From positions 1 through 5,834 of the forward strand of contig CAMCPF010000211.1 in assembly GCA_945876515.1 (NCBI GenBank): a stretch of DNA of 5,834 nt, read 5' to 3'. The notes under the pieces are model-generated. The model ran no database searches. It had not been told where the DNA came from and saw only the letters and a list, made by a program, of their open reading frames with translations. A program made the translations under genes and the position numbers. Within the stretch, counting starts at the first letter, position 1. Every line of letters begins with the position of its first letter. Shown here piece by piece: positions 1-5,834 of this stretch. The stretch comes from Candidatus Kuenenia stuttgartensis (GTDB lineage: Bacteria > Planctomycetota > Planctomycetia > Pirellulales > UBA1268).

Positions 1-50
1 CGCCGGCCGCGGGTCGAGCGGCTGGCCAGCCGCTCGACCCGCGGCCGGCG
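1..50. repeat. Perfect 50-bp palindrome (25-bp arms, no loop) at the window edge
   Basis: Every base from 1 to 25 pairs with its partner from 50 down to 26 (1c-50g through 25g-26c) with no mismatch and no spacer; the centre reads GGCTGGCCAGCC. It falls inside the 3' part of the open minus-strand frame and stops exactly at the left boundary, so it may extend beyond it. Either it is a real cruciform-capable sequence, or it is a fold-back join made during library preparation or assembly. The exact coincidence with the edge favours a fold-back. Confidence 0.95.
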
Positions 51-576
51 CCGGCTCGGCGGCGGGATCCGCCCCGGGGTCGGCCGCGGCCGGATCGACG
101 CCGCCGGCGTCGGCTTCGTCGGCCACGGTTGTCGGGGGAGGGAGTTCGATGGTGCCGGTCTCGCCGTCGTTCGCCGGAGGCCGGAACGAGGCCTTGTCCC
201 AATACCGCCCCCGCCAGTTGGCGGTGCGTTCGAGCGCTCGCATCCAGCGGTCACGTTCCTGCTGGAGTTCGACCAGCGACCTGCCCCCCTCGATCTTCTC
301 GAGCGGTCCGGGATTCTGCTGGTCGCCCGAGGGCCGCCGGGCATCGCGGACCTCGTCGATCCGCACCAGCACGCTGCGCGTCGCCTGGGCCCAACGCCAC
401 TCGAACTGCAGCAGCCGGGCGGCGAGGTAGAGATAGCCCGTCAGCGTGAGCGTCACCAGGAAGGAGGCGGCGACCGAGACCCAGCTCCACCGCTTGTGGC
501 CGACGCCGAACGCCACCAGCGCCGTCAGCAACAGCAGGCTTACGACCGCAAGGAAGACGATGGCGGCGACTGACAT
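1..576 (-). CDS. Two-helix membrane protein of unknown function, C-terminus cut off by the window edge
   Basis: The frame is open from ATG at 576 to the window edge: 192 codons with no stop. Two hydrophobic helices are visible, at about residues 4-26 (AIVFLAVVSLLLLTALVAFG) and 33-53 (VSVAASFLVTLTLTGYLYLA). A charged, probably helical stretch follows at about 54-125 (FEWRWAQATRSVLVRIDEVR, later LVELQQERDRWMRALERT). After about residue 143 the chain becomes a low-complexity Pro/Ala/Asp tail. The likely topology is a helical hairpin in the inner membrane with a long soluble C-terminal part. I do not recognise a family and assign no function. No clear Shine-Dalgarno precedes the ATG; an in-frame GTG three codons upstream is an alternative start. 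Third codon positions are strongly GC-rich, as in the neighbouring genes. The last 17 codons lie in a perfect palindrome, so residues after about 183 may be an assembly artefact. The gene is divergent from rpoD. Confidence 0.72.
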   Translation of the reverse strand, partial: MSVAAIVFLAVVSLLLLTALVAFGVGHKRWSWVSVAASFLVTLTLTGYLYLAARLLQFEWRWAQATRSVLVRIDEVRDARRPSGDQQNPGPLEKIEGGRSLVELQQERDRWMRALERTANWRGRYWDKASFRPPANDGETGTIELPPPTTVADEADAGGVDPAAADPGADPAAEPAPAAGRAAGQPLDPRPA

Positions 577-635
577 GCTCGGCACCAGCGGGGCATCTCG
601 ACGGGCGGCGCGACCCGCACGATCGCTGCAATCGG

Positions 636-641
636 AGTATA
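636..641 (-). promoter_or_regulatory. Candidate -10 box (TATACT) for the membrane protein gene
   Basis: The minus strand reads TATACT, a 5 of 6 match to the sigma-70 -10 consensus, in otherwise very GC-rich DNA. A start site about 7 nt downstream would give a leader of about 50 nt before the ATG at 576. The expected -35 position holds only G-rich sequence, so the assignment rests on the -10 box and on the same hexamer upstream of trxA and the tolB-like gene. Confidence 0.45.
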
Positions 642-803
642 TCCCCGACCGGACGACGCCCCCTCGCCTGCTTTCGTATCGGCCGCCCCTCGGGCTTGAG
701 CCGCAGGCATCGGCGCGTCGCATCCGGGCGACGCGCCGCCGTCTGAGTCGCCTGCTGGCCACGCCAACGCCACGGGCCGACAGCCGCCCCGGTCCGGTGA
801 AGG

Positions 804-833
804 GGGCTTTTTGCCCGGGGTTCGTGGGCTTTT
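804..833 (+). repeat. Short direct repeat GGGCTTTT, 22-nt period
   Basis: Two copies of GGGCTTTT begin at 804 and 826, about two helical turns apart, roughly 105-135 bases upstream of the rpoD start. The T-runs stand out against the GC-rich background. The spacing would suit two protein contacts on one DNA face, but two 8-mers are weak evidence and no regulator is indicated. Confidence 0.35.
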
Positions 834-925
834 GGCGGTGATCCGACCGGAGCGCGGAGCCTCCGGCACCGGACGTGCATGACGAGGGTTGTCGGCCGAC
901 CGGCCCGTCCGCTCCAGAGCCCCCC

Positions 926-930
926 AGGAA
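926..930 (+). promoter_or_regulatory. Shine-Dalgarno for rpoD (AGGAA)
   Basis: AGGAA lies 8 nt before the ATG at 939. This spacing picks 939 over the in-frame ATG at 879, which would add 20 residues of Pro/Arg-rich sequence unlike a sigma factor N-terminus. Confidence 0.65.
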
Positions 931-938
931 CGCCCTGC

Positions 939-2417
<1,479 letters not shown>

Positions 2418-2453
2418 CCTGGTGGGAGGATGGATGGCCGCCGGACTCACGAC

Positions 2454-2783
2454 CTAGGCGGATTTCGCCTCGTCGAGGGCCTGCTGGAGGCGGGCCTTCG
2501 GCTGGACGCCCATCATCTGCTGCACCAGACGGCCCCCGCTGAAGATCATGATCGTCGGGATGCTCGCCACGTTGTAGGTCATCGCCAGCCGGTTGTTGTC
2601 GTCCACGTTCACCTTGCCCACCTTGAAGCTGCCGGCGTTCTCAACCGCGAGTTCCTCGACCACCGGACCGATCATCCGGCACGGGCCGCACCAGGGCGCC
2701 CAGAAATCGACGAGCACCGGCACGGGCGACTCGAGGACTTCGGACTGGAAGTTGCTGTCGGTGAACTCGAGGGCGTTTCCCAT
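2454..2783 (-). CDS. trxA: Thioredoxin
   Basis: A 109-residue cytoplasmic thiol-disulfide oxidoreductase of the normal size for bacterial thioredoxin 1. The active site WCGPC is at residues 31-35, preceded by VDFWAP with the buried Asp at 26. The cis-proline motif IPT is at 75-77, followed by the strand TIMIFSGG and the C-terminal helix. It reduces protein disulfides using electrons from thioredoxin reductase, which is not encoded in this window. The start at ATG 2783 follows AGGAG by 12 nt and gives the standard thioredoxin N-terminus (NALEFTDSNFQSEVLESPVP). An in-frame ATG at 2936 would add 51 Arg/Pro-rich residues and pass over the candidate promoter, so it is rejected. There is no signal peptide. 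It is transcribed alone, convergent with rpoD. Confidence 0.96.
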   Translation of the reverse strand: MGNALEFTDSNFQSEVLESPVPVLVDFWAPWCGPCRMIGPVVEELAVENAGSFKVGKVNVDDNNRLAMTYNVASIPTIMIFSGGRLVQQMMGVQPKARLQQALDEAKSA

Positions 2784-2795
2784 CGTCGTGTCAGG

Positions 2796-2800
2796 CTCCT
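2796..2800 (-). promoter_or_regulatory. Shine-Dalgarno for trxA (AGGAG)
   Basis: The minus strand reads AGGAG, 12 nt before the ATG at 2783. The spacing is somewhat long, but the sequence is a strong match and supports the short start. Confidence 0.6.
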
Positions 2801-2882
2801 GTCGGTTCCGGTGCGGCCGCGGCCGCGGTACGCTCAACTCCCGGGAAGGCGCCGCAGTGGTCCTTCCAGCCCGGGTCGCGGC

Positions 2883-2912
2883 AGTATAGCGGGCTCGGGT
2901 GAGGGCTGGCGA
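2883..2912 (-). promoter_or_regulatory. Candidate trxA promoter (TCGCCA - 18 nt - TATACT)
   Basis: On the minus strand, TATACT (2888-2883) is preceded after 18 nt by TCGCCA (2912-2907), a 4 of 6 match to TTGACA. The predicted start near 2876 gives a leader of about 93 nt, which contains a GC-only 14-bp palindrome at 2813-2826. Confidence 0.5.
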
Positions 2913-2966
2913 CGGTGGTTCTCGCCCCCAGATCAACTCGCCCCCACATCAGCGAGGCCGTCGAAC

Positions 2967-3062
2967 GTGGTGCGGGTCGGGCCGGACGACGGCGAATCCA
3001 GTTTCTGGCTGGTCGGGCGGGATCCGACGCCGTACGCGCAGGCCGGTGTGCAGGTGCCATGA
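2967..3062 (+). CDS. Possible 31-residue protein, overlapping the next gene by ATGA
   Basis: From GTG at 2967 the frame encodes 31 residues, including VGPDDGESSFWLVGRDPTPY, and ends in a TGA at 3060-3062 that shares ATGA with the start of the next gene. GAGG at 2954-2957 lies 9 nt before the GTG. Composition is protein-like (balanced acidic, aromatic and hydrophobic residues, GC-rich third positions), while the alternative frame across the same bases is Arg/Gly/Ala-rich. I do not recognise the peptide. It could be a small coupled gene, a leader peptide for the downstream gene, or chance. The upstream part of this frame lies antisense to trxA and is not credible as coding. A start at GTG 2970 is equally possible. 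Confidence 0.4.
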   Translation: MVRVGPDDGESSFWLVGRDPTPYAQAGVQVP

Positions 3063-3436
3063 GCGGAACCCACGCGATCAACCTCTCGACCGCTTGGGAG
3101 CCACCCGATCCGGCCGCCGGCCGGCAGACGTGGACGCGACGGTTCGGCATGCCCGCGGGCATCGAACCCGGGGACCGCGTCTGGCTGGTGATCGAGCCGG
3201 CAGCGGGCTGCGGTGCGGCCCTCGACGGCGCGCCGCTGCCGAACGTGGTCGCCGGCCGCCCCTGGCGTGAGGACGTGACGGCGCGGCTCGGGTCGCGGAA
3301 TGAACTCGTGTTGATTCCGGCTGCGGCCGTCCCGCCGGACGCCTCCCATCGTCCGGTGCATGGCCGCCGGCCGTTGCCCGCGGCCATCGCGAGCGTGCGG
3401 CTCGAGATCGAGCCCGGGCCCGGCGGGCGAGGTTGA
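3059..3436 (+). CDS. Small protein resembling a GH2-type jelly-roll sugar-binding domain
   Basis: A 125-residue protein with no signal peptide or membrane segment. Its pattern resembles the N-terminal beta-sandwich of family 2 glycoside hydrolases: an opening tryptophan (TAWEPP, 11-16), a strand pair (TWTRRFGMPAGIEPGDRVWL, 24-43, then VIEP), the hairpin AALDGAPLP (53-61) in place of the usual V-x-L-N-G-x-x-L-G, the WREDVTARL stretch (69-77), then SRNELVLIP (79-87), and a last strand ASVRLEIEP (111-119). No catalytic domain is attached, so any role would be ligand or protein binding; that is inference from pattern only. ATG 3059 shares ATGA with the stop of the preceding short frame. Only a weak AGG lies nearby, so translational coupling is plausible. 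The gene points away from trxA and is followed 83 nt later by the basic-protein gene. Other small beta-sandwich folds are possible. Confidence 0.68.
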   Translation: MSGTHAINLSTAWEPPDPAAGRQTWTRRFGMPAGIEPGDRVWLVIEPAAGCGAALDGAPLPNVVAGRPWREDVTARLGSRNELVLIPAAAVPPDASHRPVHGRRPLPAAIASVRLEIEPGPGGRG

Positions 3437-3519
3437 CGGTGGGCCGCGACGACGGGTACGACACGCATCGCGGGGCCGGCGAACGTCGGCGGCGTCGCAT
3501 CACCGGGAGCACCGCGACC
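3437..3519 (+). other. Short intergenic gap or leader before the basic-protein gene
   Basis: This 83-base stretch separates the jelly-roll-like gene from the basic-protein gene. No terminator hairpin with a T-run and no recognisable promoter is visible, so read-through transcription is possible. It carries GGGAG at 3505-3509, the ribosome-binding site of the next gene. Confidence 0.4.
3505..3509 (+). promoter_or_regulatory. Shine-Dalgarno for the basic-protein gene (GGGAG)
   Basis: GGGAG lies 10 nt before the ATG at 3520. It supports that start over an in-frame TTG at 3433, which would add an Arg-rich, disordered 29-residue stretch. Confidence 0.55.
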
Positions 3520-3699
3520 ATGTCGGTCATTCGAGTCGGCAGCACAGGCAAGTACGCAGACGGTTGGGAGCAGATTTTCGGCGGCGCCGGCGGTGGCCGC
3601 AAGGGCAAGCCGGCAGCCAAAAAGGCCAAGCCCAAGGCCAAGAAGGCTGCCCGCACGAAAGCCGTGAAGAAGAAAGCCAAAGCCCGCAGAGGGTCGTAA
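3520..3699 (+). CDS. Small Lys/Ala-rich basic protein, candidate nucleic-acid binder
   Basis: A 59-residue protein with two parts. The first 25 or so residues look folded and specific (MSVIRVGSTGKYADGWEQIF). After a Gly-rich hinge (GGAGGGRKG) comes a tail of Lys/Ala/Arg repeats (AAKKAKPKAKKAARTKAVKK) to the end. Such tails are typical of histone H1-like and other nucleoid or RNA-binding proteins; here that is inference from composition. There is no signal peptide, so a cytoplasmic location is likely. It is not a recognised ribosomal protein. The start at 3520 has GGGAG 10 nt upstream, and the reading frame is supported by the sharp change to AAG-rich codons on the coding strand. It converges on proC with a hairpin just past its stop. 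Confidence 0.8.
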   Translation: MSVIRVGSTGKYADGWEQIFGGAGGGRKGKPAAKKAKPKAKKAARTKAVKKKAKARRGS

Positions 3700-3702
3700 C
3701 GC

Positions 3703-3724
3703 AATCCGCATCCACATGCGGGTT
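3703..3724. terminator. Intergenic hairpin between the convergent basic-protein gene and proC
   Basis: AATCCGCAT (3703-3711), loop CCAC, then ATGCGGGTT (3716-3724) form a 9-bp stem with one G-U pair when read on the plus strand. It starts 4 nt after the TAA of the basic-protein gene. No T-run follows on either strand, so intrinsic termination would be imperfect; it may instead stabilise the 3' end. Confidence 0.45.
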
Positions 3725-3755
3725 CGGGTCTGCAGTTTCGTGCGAACACCCCGAT

Positions 3756-3773
3756 GGGCTGGGCCCGGAGCCC
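3756..3773 (-). terminator. Small GC hairpin just past the proC stop
   Basis: GGGCT (3756-3760) pairs with AGCCC (3769-3773) around an 8-nt GC loop, starting 4 nt beyond the proC stop codon. The stem is short and no T-run follows, so a terminator role is tentative. Confidence 0.22.
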
Positions 3774-3777
3774 GCGG

Positions 3778-4608
3778 TCAGCGGCCGAGTTCGGCGGCCC
3801 GCACGGCGGCGGCCTCGACGGCAGCCGCGAGCGCCTCCGGCACGCCCCGCTCGGTCAAGACCGCCAGGCCGGCGAGGGTCGTGCCCCCCGGGCTCGAGAC
3901 GCGGTCGCGGATGACCGCCGGCTCGTCGCCCGTCTGTGACAGGAGCGATCCCGTTCCCTCGAGCGTCTGCACGGCCAGGGCCAGCGCGAGCGGCCGCGGC
4001 AGCCCGGCCCGTTCCCCGCCGGCGGCGAGCGCCTCGACGACGAGCGCCAAAAATCCGGGGCCCGATCCGGAGAGGCCCGTGACGGCATTCAAGAGTGACT
4101 CGTCCGCCTCGTGCACGTGGCCGACGGCGGTGAGCAGTTCGTTGACGCGGCTCGCGACGGTGAGCGGCACCTCCGGCGTCCGGCAGACGACCGACACGCC
4201 CCGGCCCACGAGGCAGGGTGTGTTGGGCATCACCCGGATCACCCGCGGCGTGCCCGCGAGTGCCGACAGGGCCGCGGTGGACGTGCCCGCCAGGATCGAG
4301 ACCAGCGTCCTGCCCGGCATCACGGCGGCGATTCCCCCGCAGGCTTCGACGGCCTGCTGCGGCTTGACGGCGAGCCAGACGAGCTCGGCCGTGGCGGCGG
4401 CCAGGGCGGGCGTGTCGGCGAACCGGACGCCGGGCACGCTGGCCGCGAGCGCCTCGCGGGCCGCCGCCACCGGGTCGTAGACCGTGATCGATTCGGCCGC
4501 GAGCAGCCCGGCCCGAGTAAAACCAGCCGCCAGGGCCGAGGCCATGCGGCCTCCGCCGATGAGCGCCACGCCTCCGCCGGCCGCGTGAGCCGGTGCCGCC
4601 ACGCTCAT
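3778..4608 (-). CDS. proC: Pyrroline-5-carboxylate reductase
   Basis: A 276-residue cytoplasmic enzyme, within the usual 260-280 range, that reduces 1-pyrroline-5-carboxylate to L-proline with NAD(P)H. The Rossmann dinucleotide-binding loop is near the N-terminus (VALIGGGRMASALAAGF, 14-30). It is followed by VWLAVKPQ (77-84), VIRVMPNTPCLVGRG (123-137), the substrate/dimer helix region beginning GLSGSGPGF (178-186), and the C-terminal family signature around VSSPGGTTLAGL (237-248). The usual GSGPA(Y/F) motif reads GSGPGF here, with Gly at 185 instead of Ala. ATG at 4608 overlaps the tolB-like stop by four bases (ATGA), so translation is probably coupled and the two genes share a transcript. 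An in-frame start at 4731 inside the upstream gene would add 41 Arg/Pro/Gly-rich residues and is rejected. Confidence 0.95.
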   Translation of the reverse strand: MSVAAPAHAAGGGVALIGGGRMASALAAGFTRAGLLAAESITVYDPVAAAREALAASVPGVRFADTPALAAATAELVWLAVKPQQAVEACGGIAAVMPGRTLVSILAGTSTAALSALAGTPRVIRVMPNTPCLVGRGVSVVCRTPEVPLTVASRVNELLTAVGHVHEADESLLNAVTGLSGSGPGFLALVVEALAAGGERAGLPRPLALALAVQTLEGTGSLLSQTGDEPAVIRDRVSSPGGTTLAGLAVLTERGVPEALAAAVEAAAVRAAELGR

Positions 4609-5762
4609 CGGGCGGCCTTCACCGGGGGCAGCGGCGGCAGCGCCGCCTCGATTGCGGCCAGATCGAGCCGAGCCGCCCAGAGTTGGCTCGACGGGGTGCG
4701 GCCGCCGGCGTCGTCGCGGCTCGCCGTCCACAACAGCAGCGAGCCGTCTGGCGAGAAGGCAGGGAGGACGTCAGCCCCGGGGTGATCGGTGAGCCGGAGC
4801 GGCTCCCCCATTTGCGCGGCGTTGCCGGCCGGGTCGTAGCGGGCGATCCAGAGGTCGTAGTTGGGCCGGGCGGCCGGATCGGAGTGGTCGGCGCCCGTCC
4901 AGATCAGCCAGGGCTGGGTGGGGTGCCAGTAGGGCGCCCAGTGCACCCCCCTGCCCCGCGTGATCGCCGTGTCGTCCGAGCCGTCGGCCCGCATCACGTG
5001 GATCTGCAGCAGATCCTTCTCCAGCCGGTCGGTGCGGTAGGCGATCCATTCGCCGTCCGGGGAAAAGAACGGGCCGCCGTCGTAGCCGGGCTGGTCGGTC
5101 AGTTGCCGCACGTTCTTACCCTCGGCGTCGCTGACGTAGATGTCGGCGTCACCGTCGCGGTCGCTCACAAACAGGATCGACCGGCCGTCGGGCGAGAAGG
5201 AACACTCGGCGTCGTAGCCGGGGGTGTCGGTGATTCGCACGAGATCCGTTCCGTCGAGCCGGGCGGTGAAAAGATCCATGTGGGGGTCGAAGTCCCACTG
5301 GTAGCGCCGGCGGCGGCCGGAGCGGGCGTCTTCCGCGGCCTCGGACCGGGCCTTGGCCTCGGTCTCGTCGAGCGCAGGATCGAGGTGGCTCGAGGCGAAC
5401 AGGAGCCGCTGTCCGTCAGGCGAGAACCAACTGCATGTCGTCCGGCCACGGCCGGGACTGACCCGACGCGGAGGCCGGGGGCCGGGGGAAGCCGGATCGA
5501 AGTCCTGCACGAAGATTTGGTAGAAGGGGTAGCCGTCGGGGTACGCCTGGAAGCAGATCCGGTTGCCGGCCGCCGCGAAGTAGCCTTCGCCGGCCCGCGG
5601 CAGCCCCTCCGTGACCCGCACGGGCTCGGCCATGAACCGCCGTTCGAGCGGTGAGCCGCCGACAGCCGGCGATCCGGTGGGCTCCGCCCCGCGGACCGGC
5701 AGCATGGCCGCGGCGAGCGCGAGGGGGAAAACCAGGCCGAGGACGTTGCACGTTTGACGCAT
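4605..5762 (-). CDS. Exported TolB-like beta-propeller protein (PD40 repeats)
   Basis: A 385-residue protein with a signal peptide (about 1-26: MRQTCNVLGLVFPLALAAAM, then LPVRGA), so it is probably periplasmic. No lipobox is seen. The mature part is built of WD40-like PD40 repeats: FSPDG at 113-117, 189-193, 233-237 and 336-340, plus a degenerate WHPTQ at 279-283, each followed by a strand such as RSILFVSDRDGDADIY. A charged insert (about 131-153, rich in Glu, Ala and Arg) precedes YQWDFDPHMDLF. TolB itself has a dedicated N-terminal domain and works with Tol-Pal; here the N-terminal part differs and no tol or pal genes are nearby, so only the propeller fold is claimed. It likely binds a protein or ligand. 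The start at 5762 is chosen because it places the signal peptide at the N-terminus; an in-frame ATG at 5819 would run over the divergent gene's start. The gene overlaps proC by ATGA. Confidence 0.88.
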   Translation of the reverse strand: MRQTCNVLGLVFPLALAAAMLPVRGAEPTGSPAVGGSPLERRFMAEPVRVTEGLPRAGEGYFAAAGNRICFQAYPDGYPFYQIFVQDFDPASPGPRPPRRVSPGRGRTTCSWFSPDGQRLLFASSHLDPALDETEAKARSEAAEDARSGRRRRYQWDFDPHMDLFTARLDGTDLVRITDTPGYDAECSFSPDGRSILFVSDRDGDADIYVSDAEGKNVRQLTDQPGYDGGPFFSPDGEWIAYRTDRLEKDLLQIHVMRADGSDDTAITRGRGVHWAPYWHPTQPWLIWTGADHSDPAARPNYDLWIARYDPAGNAAQMGEPLRLTDHPGADVLPAFSPDGSLLLWTASRDDAGGRTPSSQLWAARLDLAAIEAALPPLPPVKAAR

Positions 5763-5769
5763 CGCGGAC

Positions 5770-5775
5770 AGTATA
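5770..5775 (-). promoter_or_regulatory. Candidate -10 box (TATACT) placing transcription start at the tolB-like ATG
   Basis: The minus strand reads TATACT and then seven bases (GTCCGCG) before the ATG at 5762. The normal distance from -10 box to start site puts +1 at or next to the A of the ATG, which predicts a leaderless mRNA. No Shine-Dalgarno precedes this ATG, which agrees. No good -35 is seen. The box lies within the symmetric GTATAC at 5771-5776, so the opposite strand offers TATACG, possibly for the divergent gene. Confidence 0.5.
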
Positions 5776-5800
5776 CGCGTCTGCCATCCTCTCGGCCCCC

Positions 5801-5805
5801 AGGAG
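5801..5805 (+). promoter_or_regulatory. Shine-Dalgarno for the divergent right-edge gene (AGGAG)
   Basis: AGGAG lies 12 nt before the ATG at 5818, the same sequence and spacing as at trxA. It supports a real start for a gene that is otherwise visible for only a few codons. Confidence 0.5.
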
Positions 5806-5817
5806 CCCGATCGCCCC

Positions 5818-5834
5818 ATGAAGATCTACACGAA
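5818..5834 (+). CDS. Start of a probable cob(I)alamin adenosyltransferase (PduO type), cut by the window edge
   Basis: Only five full codons are present, reading MKIYT, with a partial sixth codon AA. This agrees with the MKIYTKTGD opening usual in PduO-type ATP:cob(I)alamin adenosyltransferases, where the Thr/Lys/Gly stretch is part of the ATP site. The family attaches the 5'-deoxyadenosyl group of ATP to cob(I)alamin to make coenzyme B12. AGGAG 12 nt upstream supports translation. The gene is divergent from the tolB-like/proC operon across 55 nt. With so little sequence, the name is a guess from a familiar N-terminus. Confidence 0.5.

Larger units (their letters stand above)
577..938. other. 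Divergent intergenic region between the membrane protein gene and rpoD
   Basis: This 362-base stretch holds no convincing gene. Its open frames are rich in Arg, Pro and Ser and look like antisense or chance frames. It contains the minus-strand TATACT box, two copies of GGGCTTTT (804-811 and 826-833), and a possible RNA stem pairing CCCCGG (787-792) with CCGGGG (815-820). The rpoD promoter should lie here, but I cannot identify a good -35/-10 pair on the plus strand. Confidence 0.6.

Noticed and set aside
797..841. Fourteen-codon frame from GTG ending just upstream of rpoD, as a leader peptide
   Set aside because: It has no ribosome-binding site, and its phenylalanines simply come from the T-runs of the GGGCTTTT repeats.
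879..938. Upstream in-frame ATG extending the sigma factor by 20 residues
   Set aside because: The extra residues are Arg/Pro-rich, and the ATG at 939 has AGGAA at 8 nt.
2456..2470. Hairpin AGGCG-GATTT-CGCCT as an rpoD/trxA terminator
   Set aside because: The stem has only 5 bp, overlaps the last codons of trxA, and has no T-run on either side.
2813..2826. GC-only 14-bp palindrome in the trxA leader as an operator
   Set aside because: Runs of GCGGCCGC arise easily in DNA of this composition, and nothing else supports a binding site.
2784..2936. N-terminal extension of thioredoxin by 51 residues
   Set aside because: It would cross the TATACT box, is Arg/Pro-rich, and is unlike any export signal; AGGAG supports the start at 2783.
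3600..3690. Tandem DNA repeat
   Set aside because: The repetition of AAGGCCAAG-like units is explained by Lys/Ala codons of the basic protein; units are irregular in length and sequence.
4593..5654. Long plus-strand open frame (353 codons) antisense to the tolB-like gene
   Set aside because: The opposite strand encodes a signal peptide and repeated FSPDG motifs. The Val/Gly/Arg-rich product here is a mirror of those codons.

Overview
The window is a GC-rich bacterial chromosomal segment. It most likely comes from a planctomycete (Planctomycetota, probably Pirellulales-like). This is an inference from the mix of genes: a primary-type sigma factor, a stand-alone thioredoxin, a lone jelly-roll-like small protein, a short Lys/Ala-rich basic protein, and a TolB-like/ProC pair divergent from a probable cob(I)alamin adenosyltransferase. 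No RNA gene, CRISPR array, transposase or phage gene is visible.

Layout from left to right. At 1-576 (minus) lies the N-terminal 192 residues of a two-helix membrane protein that runs off the left edge. The outermost 50 bases form a perfect loopless palindrome. A 362-base divergent intergenic region (577-938) follows. A sigma-70 factor occupies 939-2417 (plus) and converges on thioredoxin at 2454-2783 (minus). Plus-strand small genes follow: a possible 31-residue ORF (2967-3062) that overlaps by ATGA with a 125-residue jelly-roll-like protein (3059-3436), then a 59-residue basic protein (3520-3699). These converge on a minus-strand pair read from the right: a TolB-like exported beta-propeller protein (4605-5762) overlapping by ATGA with proC (3778-4608). 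At the right edge the first codons of a plus-strand gene (5818 onward) look like a PduO-type cobalamin adenosyltransferase.

How the genes relate. Most are housekeeping: transcription initiation, thiol-disulfide exchange, the last step of proline synthesis and probably cobalamin activation. A regulatory pattern links three of them. The hexamer TATACT occurs three times in the window, each time upstream of a minus-strand gene and on that gene's strand (membrane protein, trxA, tolB-like). In front of the tolB-like gene it lies only 7 nt from the ATG, which predicts a leaderless mRNA for the tolB-like/proC operon. By contrast rpoD, trxA, the basic-protein gene and the adenosyltransferase have purine-rich Shine-Dalgarno sequences.

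The less ordinary parts are the edge palindrome, the leaderless-operon prediction, and the cluster of small plus-strand proteins at 2967-3699. I see no convincing new multi-gene defence or metabolic system.
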